Below are positions 45,873-56,729 of a stretch of DNA of 64,000 nucleotides, one piece after another. The stretch comes from Moraxellaceae bacterium. GTDB lineage: Bacteria; Pseudomonadota; Gammaproteobacteria; Pseudomonadales; Moraxellaceae. Position 1 is the first letter of the stretch. Every line of letters starts with the position of its first letter. The translations under genes were made by a program, and so were the position numbers. The notes under the pieces are model-generated. The model made no database searches and was not told the origin of the DNA. It saw nothing but the letters and a program-made list of their open reading frames with translations. The stretch lies in NCBI GenBank assembly GCA_030646295.1, contig JAUSND010000016.1, forward strand, positions 248,001 to 312,000, read 5' to 3'.

Positions 45873-47546
45873 ATGTTTTTCATCCCCAACATTTCCTCCC
45901 TGAATCTCGTCAAGGCAGAAGTCGATGCAACCCTGGCTCAAATTGAGGCGCAGGTTGGTTCCTATGTTGAGGAACGTGAAAATACGGCAGTACTGACGAC
46001 CTGTGTGGAGGAAATGGACCAGGTTTATGGTGCACTTCGTCTGATCGAGCTGCCCGGGGCGCTGGAGCTGGCGGGAGTGATGAGCCAGCTCATGCGTCAG
46101 GTGCAGGCCAATGGTGCCGATGCGGCGGATGAAGCTTTCGCTGCGCTCGGGCAGGGCATCATGGTGCTCGGCCGTTATCTTGAGTATGTGCAGATCAAGG
46201 AAGGTGCCTGGCCACAGCTGCTTCTCCCCGCCATCAATCAGGTAAGGGCGGCTCTGGGGCAGAATCCTCTGCCGGAGGGTTACTTCCTTCATGTCAGCGA
46301 ATTGCCTGCCGCACCGGCAGTGACGCAACTCGATGTCACGCCGGCGCAACTTAATGCACTGGTGCGCCGTCTGCGTCTGATGTACCAGACGGCCTTGATT
46401 GCGGTTCTTCGTGACCAGTCGGATGTGCCGCACTTGCGCATGATGATTCGTGCGTGTGAGCGTGCCCAGCAGGTTTGCGGTCAGCGTCCCCAGGCACTTT
46501 TATGGTGGGTCGGGGCAGCCATGATCGAGGCGCTGCAGCATGGTGCGGCAATCAGCCCTGCCCGCAAGGCGTTGCTGGGACAGCTTGATCGTCAGCTCAA
46601 GGCACTGGCCGTCAACGATGGTGGAGGAAATCCCGATCCCCGGTTGCTCAGTGATTGTCTTTATGTGGTGGGGTTGGTGCTCAAGGGCGATCACGTGGTG
46701 CCTGTTCGCACAGCCTTTTCCCTTGATTCCTGCTCGCTCACAGAGGAGGGCGTCACTGCCGAATATGAGTTGATGTGTGGTCCGGGCGGCTCCGTCATCA
46801 AGACGGTGGCTTCTGTCCTCAAGGATGAGCTGGCCCTGATCAAGGACACTCTGGATCTGATGTCGCGAGGTGCCAAGAATGACAGCGAGAGCTATCAGAC
46901 GATGGCAGATACCCTGAACAGGACCTCACAGACACTTGTCATGCTTGGCCTTCTGGATGCCAGCCAGCAAATGCGTGCGCAGGCAGATGATGTTCGTGGC
47001 TGGCAGGGTGAGCCGGCTGTTTCGGAGCTGCATGCACTTGTTGATGCCCTGATGGATGTCGAGAATGCTGTCGCGGGTCTGGTCAAGCAGGTAACGCCTG
47101 GTGCAGATACTGCTGTTACCAACAGCAGGATTTCCGTGCATCAGCTTGATGAGGCACGTGGCCTGCTGGTGGCAGAATCGCGCTCCGGGCTTTCGCTGGC
47201 CAAGCGTGGTATCAGTTCATATCTCGAGTCAGAACGTGACCTGCTTCATCTGGCAAATGTCCCTTCAACATTGCAGTCGGTTGCGGGTGGCCTTTCATTC
47301 CTGATGATAGAGCGAGGCGCAGAAGTGTTGCGTTCGTGCGCCCGTTTTATTGACTCCCGTATGCTTGTTGCCGACACTCAGCCATCAATGGCCGATCTCG
47401 AAACTCTGGCAGACGCCATTTCCAGTGTTGACTATTTCCTGGAAAGCCTTGAGGCGAACAAGCCGATTGGTGACAGTATTCTTGAAATTGCAGAAGACAG
47501 CGTGGCTGAACTCGGATTTCCGGTTGGCCGCTCTCAGGCTGCGTAA
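45873..47546 (+). CDS. fimL: FimL, ChpA-N-terminus-like scaffold of twitching motility
   Basis: A 557-residue protein recognised by context and sequence style as FimL (P. aeruginosa form about 562 residues). It resembles the N-terminal Hpt-type region of the chemosensory kinase ChpA but has no kinase domain and no obvious phospho-His box. In P. aeruginosa it links surface sensing to cAMP through FimV and CyaB and is required for type IV pili function. Start chosen at MFFIPNISSLNLVK, where AGGA lies 9 bases before; earlier ATGs in the track are less well placed. nudC and sohB follow as they do there. The 189 bases after dnaQ hold no other gene. Confidence 0.82.
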   Translation: MFFIPNISSLNLVKAEVDATLAQIEAQVGSYVEERENTAVLTTCVEEMDQVYGALRLIELPGALELAGVMSQLMRQVQANGADAADEAFAALGQGIMVLGRYLEYVQIKEGAWPQLLLPAINQVRAALGQNPLPEGYFLHVSELPAAPAVTQLDVTPAQLNALVRRLRLMYQTALIAVLRDQSDVPHLRMMIRACERAQQVCGQRPQALLWWVGAAMIEALQHGAAISPARKALLGQLDRQLKALAVNDGGGNPDPRLLSDCLYVVGLVLKGDHVVPVRTAFSLDSCSLTEEGVTAEYELMCGPGGSVIKTVASVLKDELALIKDTLDLMSRGAKNDSESYQTMADTLNRTSQTLVMLGLLDASQQMRAQADDVRGWQGEPAVSELHALVDALMDVENAVAGLVKQVTPGADTAVTNSRISVHQLDEARGLLVAESRSGLSLAKRGISSYLESERDLLHLANVPSTLQSVAGGLSFLMIERGAEVLRSCARFIDSRMLVADTQPSMADLETLADAISSVDYFLESLEANKPIGDSILEIAEDSVAELGFPVGRSQAA

Positions 47547-47591
47547 TGACTGCCGGCCCTTGCCGGCTTGAACGCTCATGGAGTCCCTCTG

Positions 47592-48416
47592 ATGTCTTTC
47601 ATTCCCGCTGTCGCCGCTCCTGATGACTTGAGTGGCGACCGGCTGTGGCTTGTATTTCAGGGGCATCGTGTGCTGGTCAGTGATGATCCTTCTTCGCCGT
47701 TTTTTCCCGAACTCAAGGATGTGAGCTGGTTGGGGCTGCCTGAGGTCGATCGTCATTTTATCGGTCACTGGGAGGGAAAAGGCGTTTTTGCTGTTGCCAC
47801 AGCAGATGGCATTGCTCCTCCGGATGGTTATCATTTTGATGATCTCCGTCGTGTTCTTGGCCAGATCAGTGATGAATTGTTTGGTGTTGTCGGCAGGGCA
47901 TTGCAGATTCTGGACTGGAGTGCCAGTCACCGGTTTTGTGGTCGCTGTGGCCTGGCGACTGTTGCGCACTCCCGTGGTGAACGGGCCAGGGTCTGTCCTT
48001 CCTGTACATCCAGTTATTACCCGCGAATCAATCCCTGCATGATCGTTCTGGTGACGCGTGGTGAGGAGTTGTTGCTGGCGCGCGCTCAGCGCTTCAATCG
48101 GCCCATGTACAGCACGCTTGCCGGTTTTGTAGAGGCAGGAGAGTCGGTTGAGGAAACGCTCGTGCGTGAGGTGATGGAAGAGGTGGGAGTGCAGGTAAAA
48201 AATCCCCGCTATTTTTCCAGTCAGTCATGGCCTTTTCCCGGTAATCTGATGCTCGGGTTTCATGCGGAGTATGCAGGTGGAAGTATCGTGGTTCAGGAGG
48301 AAGAAATTGCCGATGCACAGTTTTTTCATTACACCGAGCTGCCAGAGATACCTCCGCGCGGAAGCATCGCCCATGCCCTGATTCAGGACTTTGTGTCACG
48401 GTGCAGAATACGCTGA
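47592..48416 (+). CDS. nudC: NAD(+) diphosphatase / NAD-capped RNA hydrolase
   Basis: A 274-residue Nudix enzyme cleaving NADH and removing NAD caps from RNA 5' ends. The zinc ribbon is CGRC...CPSC (residues about 117-137). The Nudix box is GFVEAGESVEETLVREVMEEVG, and the NudC-defining SQPWPFP motif appears as SQSWPFPGNLMLGF. GGAG precedes the ATG at 47592 by about 9 bases; the track's upstream ATG is 24 bases earlier and less likely. Confidence 0.95.
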   Translation: MSFIPAVAAPDDLSGDRLWLVFQGHRVLVSDDPSSPFFPELKDVSWLGLPEVDRHFIGHWEGKGVFAVATADGIAPPDGYHFDDLRRVLGQISDELFGVVGRALQILDWSASHRFCGRCGLATVAHSRGERARVCPSCTSSYYPRINPCMIVLVTRGEELLLARAQRFNRPMYSTLAGFVEAGESVEETLVREVMEEVGVQVKNPRYFSSQSWPFPGNLMLGFHAEYAGGSIVVQEEEIADAQFFHYTELPEIPPRGSIAHALIQDFVSRCRIR

Positions 48417-48443
48417 TTTTTTAAAATTTTTCTGGAGCTATCA

Positions 48444-49493
48444 GTGATTGATCTGTTGTTGCAGTACGGACTTTTTCTAGCCAAGACCGCTACCGTGGTT
48501 GTTGCCGCGCTCATAGTGATTGTGGGGGTCAGCAATATCGGGCAGCGGCGTCGCCCGTCGGATGAGGGTGATATTGAAGTTACCTATCTCAATGACCGTC
48601 TTCAGGATTATGGCGACCTCATGCGTGAGGCTGTGCTGGACAAGCATGCATTGAAAGCATACTTCAAAAAAGAAAAGCAGGCAGACAAGAAAAAGGAAAA
48701 AGAGCTCAAGAATGCCGGTAGTGATGAATCACGAAAATCACGGGTATTCGTAATCAATTTCCATGGTGATATCAGGGCATCGGCCGTTGAATCACTGCGG
48801 CGTGAAATTACCGCTATTCTTACCCTTGCGGATGCAGGGCATGACGAGATTGTTGTTAATCTTGAAAGCCCTGGCGGCATGGTTCACGGTTATGGCCTGG
48901 CGGCGTCCCAGCTCGCCCGCATCCGCCAGAAAAAACTGCCTCTGACGATCTGTGTCGACAAGGTGGCTGCCAGTGGTGGCTACATGATGGCGTGTCTGGG
49001 TGACCGTATTCTTGCTGCGCCTTTCGCAGTGGTCGGTTCAATCGGGGTGGTTGCCCAGATGCCCAATATTCATCGTCTGCTCAAAAAGCATGATATCGAT
49101 GTCGAGCTGCACACGGCAGGAGAGTACAAACGCACCCTGACCGTCATGGGGGAGAACACCGAGGCGGGTCGCCAGAAGTTTCGTGAGGAGCTGGAAGATA
49201 CCCATGAGCTTTTCAAGGAGTTTGTGCATGAGCAGCGGCCATCCCTTGATATTGCCAAGGTTGCAACAGGTGAGCACTGGTATGGGCAGCGTGCACTGGC
49301 GATGGGTCTGGTTGATGAACTGAAAACAAGTGATGAGTATCTGACTGAACGTGCGCGTGATGCAGATCTCTATGTTGTTCGTTATGTGCAGCGGCACAAG
49401 CTCATGACCCGGCTTGGGCTGGCGGCAGAAGGCAGTGTCGATCGGCTTGCGCTGCGCTGGTGGGACCGTTTGCAGCAGCGTCCCTGGTGGTGA
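48444..49493 (+). CDS. sohB: Probable protease SohB (SppA/peptidase S49 family)
   Basis: A 349-residue membrane-anchored periplasmic serine protease. The N-terminal helix (FLAKTATVVVAALIVIVGVSNIG) anchors it, followed by a Lys-rich linker with coiled-coil character (KAYFKKEKQADKKKEKELK). The S49 domain contains the catalytic Ser in KVAASGGYMMACLGD and the Lys in TAGEYKRTLTVMGENT. SohB rather than SppA is favoured by size and by the linker. It is the last gene of the fimL-nudC-sohB run and is followed by a terminator. Confidence 0.92.
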   Translation: MIDLLLQYGLFLAKTATVVVAALIVIVGVSNIGQRRRPSDEGDIEVTYLNDRLQDYGDLMREAVLDKHALKAYFKKEKQADKKKEKELKNAGSDESRKSRVFVINFHGDIRASAVESLRREITAILTLADAGHDEIVVNLESPGGMVHGYGLAASQLARIRQKKLPLTICVDKVAASGGYMMACLGDRILAAPFAVVGSIGVVAQMPNIHRLLKKHDIDVELHTAGEYKRTLTVMGENTEAGRQKFREELEDTHELFKEFVHEQRPSLDIAKVATGEHWYGQRALAMGLVDELKTSDEYLTERARDADLYVVRYVQRHKLMTRLGLAAEGSVDRLALRWWDRLQQRPWW

Positions 49494-49520
49494 AGTGCTG
49501 GCGCATGAGTTTTGCGTAAA

Positions 49521-49546
49521 AAAATAGCGGCCATGGCCGCTATTTT
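49521..49546. terminator. Bidirectional terminator between sohB and the DUF2970 gene
   Basis: AAAATAGCGGCC-AT... the stretch forms a perfect palindrome around CCATGG (AAAATAGCGGCCATGGCCGC and TATTTT), serving the convergent genes. Confidence 0.8.
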
Positions 49547-49556
49547 CATTCCGGGA

Positions 49557-49784
49557 TCAGGTTCCTGAAAGAGCGAGTTTCACCGCAATAATGACCCCTG
49601 CGATCATGATCAGGGCGAAAATGACGCCGGCCACAATAAAGGGTGTCGGGTCGTTGCTGCTGAAGTCACGCTTGCGGTTTTCCTCGGTCTGCACGCCAAA
49701 CCAGGCACGGAAGACGCTGAGGATCACATCAAGGGTGGAGACTTGAGTTGGCTTGTTGTCGTCCTGCTTTTGCGGATCAGTCAT
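49557..49784 (-). CDS. DUF2970 family small membrane protein
   Basis: A 75-residue protein with one C-terminal transmembrane helix (FIVAGVIFALIMIAGVIIAVKLAL). The preceding VILSVFRAWFGVQTEENRKRDF block is the DUF2970 signature. Function is unknown. It starts 18 bases after the metH stop on the same strand, and the metH-DUF2970 pairing is also present in P. aeruginosa. Confidence 0.85.
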   Translation of the reverse strand: MTDPQKQDDNKPTQVSTLDVILSVFRAWFGVQTEENRKRDFSSNDPTPFIVAGVIFALIMIAGVIIAVKLALSGT

Positions 49785-49802
49785 TAGTGCCTCGCTCTGA
49801 CA

Positions 49803-52800
49803 TCAGTTTTCCGGCTCATAGCCGAGATTGGGTGAAAGCCACCTTTCGGCGGTGCGGCGATCCCAGCCCTTGCGCCTGGCGTAATCCAGCACCTGATCCT
49901 GCTCCAGTTTGCCGACATTGAAGTAACAGCTTTCCGGGTGCGAAAAATACCAGCCACTGACCGCTGCCGTAGGGTACATGGCAAAGTGTTCAGTCAGGTT
50001 GATGCCAGTATTACTGGTGGCGTCCAGCAGTTTGAACAGTGTGGCTTTTTCGGTATGGTCCGGGCAGGCCGGGTAGCCGGGCGCAGGACGGATGCCGACA
50101 TATTTTTCACGAATCAGGGCATCGTTATCGAGCACTTCATCCGGTATATAGCCCCAGAACTCACGGCGCACGCGCAAGTGCAGATGCTCGGCAAACGCTT
50201 CGGCAAGACGGTCGGCCAGCGACTTCACCAGAATGGAGTTGTAGTCGTCACCAGCCGCCTCAAATTCCTTGGCAAACTCATCGCAGCCATCACCTGCAGT
50301 GACGGCAAAGCCGCCGATATAATCGTGCAGGCCACTTTCAGCCGGTGCCACAAAATCAGCCAGGGAATAGTTCGGCTTGCCGCTGACCTTGTCACTTTGC
50401 TGGCGCAGGTGATGCAGGGTGGCGAGTACTTCTGTGCGGCTCTCATTGGCATAGACGGTGGTGTCATCTGCTCCGGTGCGTGCAGCAGGCCACAGGCCGA
50501 TCACGGCATGTGCCTTCAGGCGTTTTTCGCTGACAATGCGCTTCAGCATGTCCTGGGCATCATCAAACAGGCTTCTTGCTGCCTCGCCCACAACATCATC
50601 CTTCAGGATGGCCGGATACTTTCCGGACAGTGACCAGGAGATGAAGAAGGGTGTCCAGTCGATGAGGTCAATCAGCTTCTCAAGCGGATAGTCACGCAAT
50701 ACTGTGATGCCAGGCTTCAGTGGCACAGGGGGCGTATAGTTTGCCCAGTCAGGCTTGAAGCCCATGTCAATCGCCTGCTCATAGCTCAGACGATCTGCCT
50801 TGGGCTTGCGGTTGGCATGACGGATGCGGACTTCTTCATATTCCTGATGGCGTTCGGCAACAAAAGCGGCCTTCAGATCCTTGCTAAGCAGAGAGGTCGC
50901 AACACCGACGGCACGTGAGGCATCAGCCACGTATACCACTGCGTCGTTCTTGTACTGTGGCTCAACCTTTACCGCCGTGTGGGCCTTCGATGTGGTTGCA
51001 CCACCAATCAGCAGCGGTACATGAAAATCCTGACGCTGCATTTCACGCGCCACATGCACCATTTCGTCCAGTGATGGTGTGATCAGGCCGGACAGGCCGA
51101 TGATGTCCACCTTCTCGGCACGAGCGGTTTCAAGAATTCGGTCAGCCGACACCATTACACCAAGATCGACGATATCGTAACCATTGCAGCCCAGTACAAC
51201 GCCGACAATATTCTTGCCGATGTCATGCACGTCACCCTTTACCGTCGCCAGCAGGATCTTGCCCTTGCTCTCAATGACGCCGTTCTTTTCGGCTTCGATA
51301 TACGGAATAAGATAGGCAACCGCTTGCTTCATTACGCGCGCAGACTTCACCACCTGAGGCAGGAACATCTTGCCATCCCCAAACAGGTCGCCTACCACAT
51401 TCATGCCAGCCATCAGGTGGCCTTCAATCACATGAATGGGTTTTTCCGACTGCTGCCGTGCCTCTTCAGTATCCTCTTCAATGAACGCAGTAATGCCTTT
51501 CACCAGCGCATATTCAATACGCTTGGCAACAGGCAGTGAGCGCCACTCCAGTGTTTCCTCTACTTTCTTTGTGCCGTCGCCCTTGTACTGGTCTGCCACT
51601 TCCAGCAACCGCTCGGTACCATCGGCACGGCGATTCAGAACCACGTCTTCGACGCGTTCCTTCAGTTCAGCAGGCAGGTCATCGTAAATGGCCAGCTGGC
51701 CGGCATTCACGATACCCATGCTCAGGCCATTGCGTATGGCGTGATACAGGAAAACCGAGTGAATGGCTTCACGCACTGGCTCATTGCCACGGAAAGAGAA
51801 TGAAACGTTGGAGACACCGCCTGAGCTCAGTGCGCGCGGCAGGTTGTCCCGGATATAGGCACAGGCATTGATGAAGTCGACGGCGTAGTTGTTGTGCTCT
51901 TCAATGCCGGTGGCCACTGCAAAAATGTTGGCATCGAAGATGATGTCTTCCGCCGGGAAGCCCACCTTGTTGACCAGTACGTCATAGGAGCGTTTGCAGA
52001 TACCGGCTTTGCGCTCAAAGGTGTCGGCCTGACCATTTTCGTCAAAGGCCATGACCACAATGGCTGCGCCATAGCGCATGCACAACCTGGCCCGGGCGAT
52101 AAACTCTTCCTCCCCTTCCTTGAGGGAGATGGAGTTCACCACAGGCTTGCCTTGCGAGCATTTCAGGCCGGCCTCAATGATTTCCCACTTGGACGAATCG
52201 ATCATCAGCGGCACACGCGAAATATCCGGTTCCGATGCGATCAGCTTCAGGAAAGTCTCCATGGCGGCGAGCGAGTCCAGCATGCCCTCGTCCATGTTGA
52301 TGTCGATGACCTGCGCGCCGCTTTCGACTTGCTGGCGTGCCACATCCAGAGCTTCGGTAAAGTTTTCTTCCTTGATGAGGCGCCGGAATTTTGCAGAGCC
52401 GGTTACGTTGGTACGTTCGCCGACATTCACAAACAGCGATTCACGCGTGATGTTGAACGGCTCCAGTCCGGAGAGACGGCAGGCTGGCGCAATGTCCGGA
52501 ATCTCGCGGCGTGGATGCTTGGCTACGGCCTCGGCGATGGCCTGGATGTGCTCAGGCGTCGTGCCACAGCAACCGCCGACAATGTTCAGAAAGCCGGAGG
52601 CAGCAAACTCATCAATGATGACTGCCATTTCGGCAGCAGTTTCATCATATTCACCAAATGCATTCGGCAGGCCCGCATTGGGATGGGCGCTGACAAAGGT
52701 ATCGGCCTTGCGTGACAGTTCTTCCACATACTGGCGAAGTTCGGTGGCACCCAGTGCGCAGTTGAAGCCGATGCTGATGGGTCTGGCATGGCGCACCGAG

Positions 52801-53504
52801 TTCCAGAAGGCCTCTGCGGTCTGGCCGGACAGGGTGCGGCCGGATGCATCGGTGATGGTGCCCGAGATCATTATCGGCAGTTCCGTACCGCTTTTCAGGA
52901 AGTATTCCTGCACGGCAAAGATGGCAGCCTTGGCATTCAGTGTATCGAATACGGTTTCGATCAGGATGATGTCGGCACCACCCTCCACAAGGCCGGCAGT
53001 GGCTTCGTAGTAGTTGGCGACCAGCTGATCAAATGTGACGTTACGGAAAGCCGGGTTGTTGACGTCGGGGGACAGCGAACAGGTTCGTGATGTAGGGCCA
53101 AGTACGCCAGCCACAAACCGTGGGCGGTCAGGTGTTTTCGCGGTCCAGGCGTCAGCGACCTCGCGGGCAACGCGGGCGGCCTCACGGTTAAGCTCGGGAA
53201 CGAGGTCCTCCATGCCATAGTCGGCCTGGGATACCCGTGTCGAGTTGAAGGAGTTGGTTTCCAGCAGGTCGGCACCGGCCGCACAGTAGGCATCATGTAT
53301 GCCGCGGATTATATCGGGCTGGGTCAGTACCAGAAGGTCGTTATTACCTTTTACATCCTGATGCCAGTCCGCAAAACGCTCTCCGCGATAAGCAACTTCT
53401 TCCAGTTTATGACGCTGGATCATGGTACCCATTGCACCATCAATGATCAGGATGCGGCGGTCGAGCTGGGCACGGAGGAGGGCAGTACGTTCGGCGTGAG
53501 TCAT
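49803..53504 (-). CDS. metH: Cobalamin-dependent methionine synthase
   Basis: Four-module enzyme of 1233 residues that makes methionine from homocysteine and 5-methyl-THF. In order: the homocysteine/zinc domain (DGAMGTMIQ at residue about 20, NCALGA and [12 protein letters not shown] zinc ligands), the pterin domain ([20 protein letters not shown]), the B12 cap and binding domain with the cobalt-ligand motif [25 protein letters not shown], and the SAM-activation domain ([30 protein letters not shown]). [13 protein letters not shown] is taken as the start. The 121-base upstream region is too short to hold a cobalamin riboswitch and none is seen. Confidence 0.97.
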   Translation of the reverse strand: MTHAERTALLRAQLDRRILIIDGAMGTMIQRHKLEEVAYRGERFADWHQDVKGNNDLLVLTQPDIIRGIHDAYCAAGADLLETNSFNSTRVSQADYGMEDLVPELNREAARVAREVADAWTAKTPDRPRFVAGVLGPTSRTCSLSPDVNNPAFRNVTFDQLVANYYEATAGLVEGGADIILIETVFDTLNAKAAIFAVQEYFLKSGTELPIMISGTITDASGRTLSGQTAEAFWNSVRHARPISIGFNCALGATELRQYVEELSRKADTFVSAHPNAGLPNAFGEYDETAAEMAVIIDEFAASGFLNIVGGCCGTTPEHIQAIAEAVAKHPRREIPDIAPACRLSGLEPFNITRESLFVNVGERTNVTGSAKFRRLIKEENFTEALDVARQQVESGAQVIDINMDEGMLDSLAAMETFLKLIASEPDISRVPLMIDSSKWEIIEAGLKCSQGKPVVNSISLKEGEEEFIARARLCMRYGAAIVVMAFDENGQADTFERKAGICKRSYDVLVNKVGFPAEDIIFDANIFAVATGIEEHNNYAVDFINACAYIRDNLPRALSSGGVSNVSFSFRGNEPVREAIHSVFLYHAIRNGLSMGIVNAGQLAIYDDLPAELKERVEDVVLNRRADGTERLLEVADQYKGDGTKKVEETLEWRSLPVAKRIEYALVKGITAFIEEDTEEARQQSEKPIHVIEGHLMAGMNVVGDLFGDGKMFLPQVVKSARVMKQAVAYLIPYIEAEKNGVIESKGKILLATVKGDVHDIGKNIVGVVLGCNGYDIVDLGVMVSADRILETARAEKVDIIGLSGLITPSLDEMVHVAREMQRQDFHVPLLIGGATTSKAHTAVKVEPQYKNDAVVYVADASRAVGVATSLLSKDLKAAFVAERHQEYEEVRIRHANRKPKADRLSYEQAIDMGFKPDWANYTPPVPLKPGITVLRDYPLEKLIDLIDWTPFFISWSLSGKYPAILKDDVVGEAARSLFDDAQDMLKRIVSEKRLKAHAVIGLWPAARTGADDTTVYANESRTEVLATLHHLRQQSDKVSGKPNYSLADFVAPAESGLHDYIGGFAVTAGDGCDEFAKEFEAAGDDYNSILVKSLADRLAEAFAEHLHLRVRREFWGYIPDEVLDNDALIREKYVGIRPAPGYPACPDHTEKATLFKLLDATSNTGINLTEHFAMYPTAAVSGWYFSHPESCYFNVGKLEQDQVLDYARRKGWDRRTAERWLSPNLGYEPEN

Positions 53505-53580
53505 GGAGTTTTGGCAAGCAGCAGGGCAAAAAAAGTTGCGAAATTCTACCAGAGAATATCGGCAAGCCGTCGGGAATGAG

Positions 53581-53586
53581 TATAAT
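53581..53586 (+). promoter_or_regulatory. -10 element of nfuA
   Basis: Exact TATAAT, 45 bases before the nfuA start and 7 bases before the IscR-like site. No recognisable -35 lies 17 bases upstream, which fits an activator- or repressor-controlled promoter. Confidence 0.5.
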
Positions 53587-53592
53587 GACATC

Positions 53593-53619
53593 ATACCCGA
53601 CTAAAACGCTAGGAATTAT
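53593..53619 (+). promoter_or_regulatory. IscR-like site at the nfuA promoter
   Basis: ATACCCGACTAAAAC matches all 15 positions of the left half of the E. coli type 1 IscR consensus (ATASYYGACTRWWWY...). The right half is degenerate (GCTAGGAATTAT). A second partial half, GTCGGGAATGA at 53569, mirrors TCATACCCGAC around the -10. Binding here would block transcription when the cell has ample [2Fe-2S]-IscR. Confidence 0.6.
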
Positions 53620-53625
53620 CCCCCC

Positions 53626-54240
53626 ATGGCTGATAGTGCTGACCTCAAGATCACCATTACCGAAGGTGCCCAGGGTTATCTGCGTGATCTGCTCTCCAAG
53701 CAGGACTCCGATGGCATAGGCATCCGCGTTTTTGTGGAAAACCCCGGTACCCCTCGCGCCGAGTGCTGCATGGCGTACTGCACCAGCGGTGAAGAGCAGG
53801 CCGATGATGTGCGGATCGACTACGAAGGCTTTCCTGCCTACATCGAAGGCAAGAGTGTGTCCTATCTGGAAGATGCGGTCATCGACTACAACAAGGACCG
53901 CTTTGGTGGCCAGCTCACGTTCAAGGCACCGAAATCCAAAGTGCCCAGCCTGGGTGCAGACGCCAGCCTGGAAGAGCGCATCAACTTTGTCCTGTTCAAC
54001 GAGGTCAATCCCGGCCTTGCTGCCCACAACGGCAATGTCAGCCTGCTTGAAGTCTACGATCACGAAGAGCATGGCCTGACGGCCGTACTGAAGTTTGGCG
54101 GTGGTTGTCAGGGGTGTTCAGCTGTGGACATGACCTTGAAGCAGGGAGTGGAAACCACCCTCAAGGCCCAGATTCCCGAGTTGCAGCGTGTGACGGACTC
54201 TACGGATCACACCCAGCGCGAGAATGCCTACTACAAGTAA
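53626..54240 (+). CDS. nfuA: Fe-S cluster carrier protein NfuA
   Basis: A 204-residue protein that carries [4Fe-4S] clusters to target enzymes. The N-terminal part is a degenerate A-type (HesB-like) domain (LKITITEGAQGYLRDLL); the C-terminal Nfu domain has the cluster-binding CxxC in LKFGGGCQGCSAVDMTLKQG. AGGA stands 11 bases before the ATG. The gene is divergent from metH and appears under IscR-type control. MetH itself has no Fe-S cluster, so the neighbourhood is probably not functional. Confidence 0.96.
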   Translation: MADSADLKITITEGAQGYLRDLLSKQDSDGIGIRVFVENPGTPRAECCMAYCTSGEEQADDVRIDYEGFPAYIEGKSVSYLEDAVIDYNKDRFGGQLTFKAPKSKVPSLGADASLEERINFVLFNEVNPGLAAHNGNVSLLEVYDHEEHGLTAVLKFGGGCQGCSAVDMTLKQGVETTLKAQIPELQRVTDSTDHTQRENAYYK

Positions 54241-54241
54241 T

Positions 54242-54269
54242 CCTTGTCCCTTGTCCCTTGTCCCTCGTC
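54242..54269 (+). repeat. Four tandem copies of CCTTGTC
   Basis: CCTTGTC occurs three times in a row, followed by CCTCGTC, directly after the nfuA stop codon. It is a 7-bp simple repeat next to the REP pair. Confidence 0.85.
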
Positions 54270-54290
54270 CCGCAGGGCTGCACAACACAG

Positions 54291-54364
54291 GTGGGAGCGG
54301 CTTCAGCTGCGAAAGAAGGGGAGCCAAGCGCCCCTCTGGTATTCGCGGTTAAAGCCGCTCCCAC
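54291..54364. repeat. Inverted pair of REP-like elements
   Basis: GTGGGAGCGGCTTCAGCTGC at the left and its near-complement (revcomp GTGGGAGCGGCTTTAACCGC) at the right face each other across about 30 bases, with CGAA tetraloop-like flanks. This is the layout of Pseudomonas-type REP doublets (REPINs) mobilised by RAYT transposases. No RAYT gene is in the window. Confidence 0.8.
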
Positions 54365-54367
54365 AAT

Positions 54368-54397
54368 AAAAAATCCCGCTGAAAAGCGGGATTTTTT
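54368..54397. terminator. Bidirectional terminator between nfuA and aroG
   Basis: AAAAAATCCCGCT-GAAA-AGCGGGATTTTTT, a perfect stem with GAAA loop. Confidence 0.92.
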
Positions 54398-54417
54398 ATG
54401 GGGCAACCTGTGCTGTG

Positions 54418-55500
54418 TCAGCGAATTACGCGCTTGCGCTTCGGCAGTACATCCTTCAGATCGTCACGCATCTTGCGCACGGCGGTTTCGGTCGTGGCCC
54501 AGTCAATGCAGCCATCGGTAACAGACTTGCCGTATTCCAGCTGGGACAGGTCCTTCGGGATATCCTGGCGACCAAACTTCAGGTGCGACTCGATCATCAT
54601 GCCGATGATGGACTCGTTGCCATCCACAATCTGCTGGCTCACGTTTGCCATCACCATCGGCTGCAGGCCGGGGTCCTTGTTGGAGTTGGCGTGCGAGGCA
54701 TCGACCATGATGTTCTGTGGAATCCTGGCCTTTTCCAGCTCGCGCTCAGCCAGTGCTACGGATACAGCATCGTAGTTTGGCTTGCCGTCACCACCGCGCA
54801 GCACGACGTGACCATACGGGTTGCCGTTGGTGTTGATGATGGCAATCTTGCCGGCACCATCAATGCCCAGAAAGCTGTGCGGATTGGCCATCGAGAGCAG
54901 GGCGTTGATGGCCACTTTCATCCCACCATCCGTGCCGTTCTTGAAGCCAACAGGCGATGACAGGCCCGAAGACATTTCGCGGTGAGTCTGGGACTCGGTG
55001 GTACGGGCACCAATGGCGGACCAGGCAATCAGGTCATGCAGGTACTGCGGTGACATCGGGTCCAGTGCCTCGGTGGCACAGGACAGGCCCATTTCGTTCA
55101 GCTCCAGCAACAGCTTGCGTCCAATGTGCAGGCCATCCTGAATCCTGAAGGAGTCGTCCATGAAGGGGTCATTGATCAGCCCCTTCCAGCCCACGGTGGT
55201 GCGCGGTTTTTCGAAGTACACCCGCATCACGATGTAAAGCGTATCGGCCACTTCATCAGACAGTGCCTTGAGGCGCTCGGCGTACTCGTGCGCAGCTTTC
55301 ACGTCATGAATGGAGCAGGGGCCCAGCACCAGAAACACGCGGTGGTCCTTGCCGTCCAGGATGTTCCGGATGGTCTCGCGACCGCTCAGCACGGTGTCGC
55401 GGGCCTTGTCCGACAGTGGCATTTCAGCCTTGAGCGCTTCCGGTGTAATCAGGAGCTCGATGGAACGGATATTGACGTTCTCGATACGGGATTCAGCCAT
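54418..55500 (-). CDS. aroG: 3-deoxy-7-phosphoheptulonate (DAHP) synthase, class I
   Basis: First enzyme of the shikimate pathway, 360 residues. Signature blocks are LVLGPCSIHDVKAAHEYA with the metal-site Cys, YFEKPRTTVGWKGLINDP, GARTTESQTHREMSSGLSSPVGFKNGTDG and VDASHANSNKDP. The class Ia layout predicts feedback by one aromatic amino acid, but which one cannot be decided (aroF, aroG and aroH variants look alike), so the symbol is provisional. ATG at 55500 is preferred to the TTG four codons earlier. A DAHP synthase also lies near cysB in P. aeruginosa. Confidence 0.93.
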   Translation of the reverse strand: MAESRIENVNIRSIELLITPEALKAEMPLSDKARDTVLSGRETIRNILDGKDHRVFLVLGPCSIHDVKAAHEYAERLKALSDEVADTLYIVMRVYFEKPRTTVGWKGLINDPFMDDSFRIQDGLHIGRKLLLELNEMGLSCATEALDPMSPQYLHDLIAWSAIGARTTESQTHREMSSGLSSPVGFKNGTDGGMKVAINALLSMANPHSFLGIDGAGKIAIINTNGNPYGHVVLRGGDGKPNYDAVSVALAERELEKARIPQNIMVDASHANSNKDPGLQPMVMANVSQQIVDGNESIIGMMIESHLKFGRQDIPKDLSQLEYGKSVTDGCIDWATTETAVRKMRDDLKDVLPKRKRVIR

Positions 55501-55684
55501 TACAGAGTCCAATAAGACGGCGAAAGATGCCGATTCTAGAGAAAATTGTGTTTTATGCCCATGTATAAAGCCCGTTCCGCATGGCTTTTCTTCAGGTATT
55601 TGCCTGAATTTTGACCGGCGGATGTGGCGAGCCCTGTATCTGTAGACTATTCTCTGACGGTAATGATTGGCTACGCTTTTATAA

Positions 55685-56721
<1,037 letters not shown>

Positions 56722-56729
<8 letters not shown>

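Noticed and set aside
53505-53580. Cobalamin riboswitch upstream of metH
   Set aside because: The metH-nfuA gap is only 121 bases and has no B12-box-like sequence, too short for a complete riboswitch.
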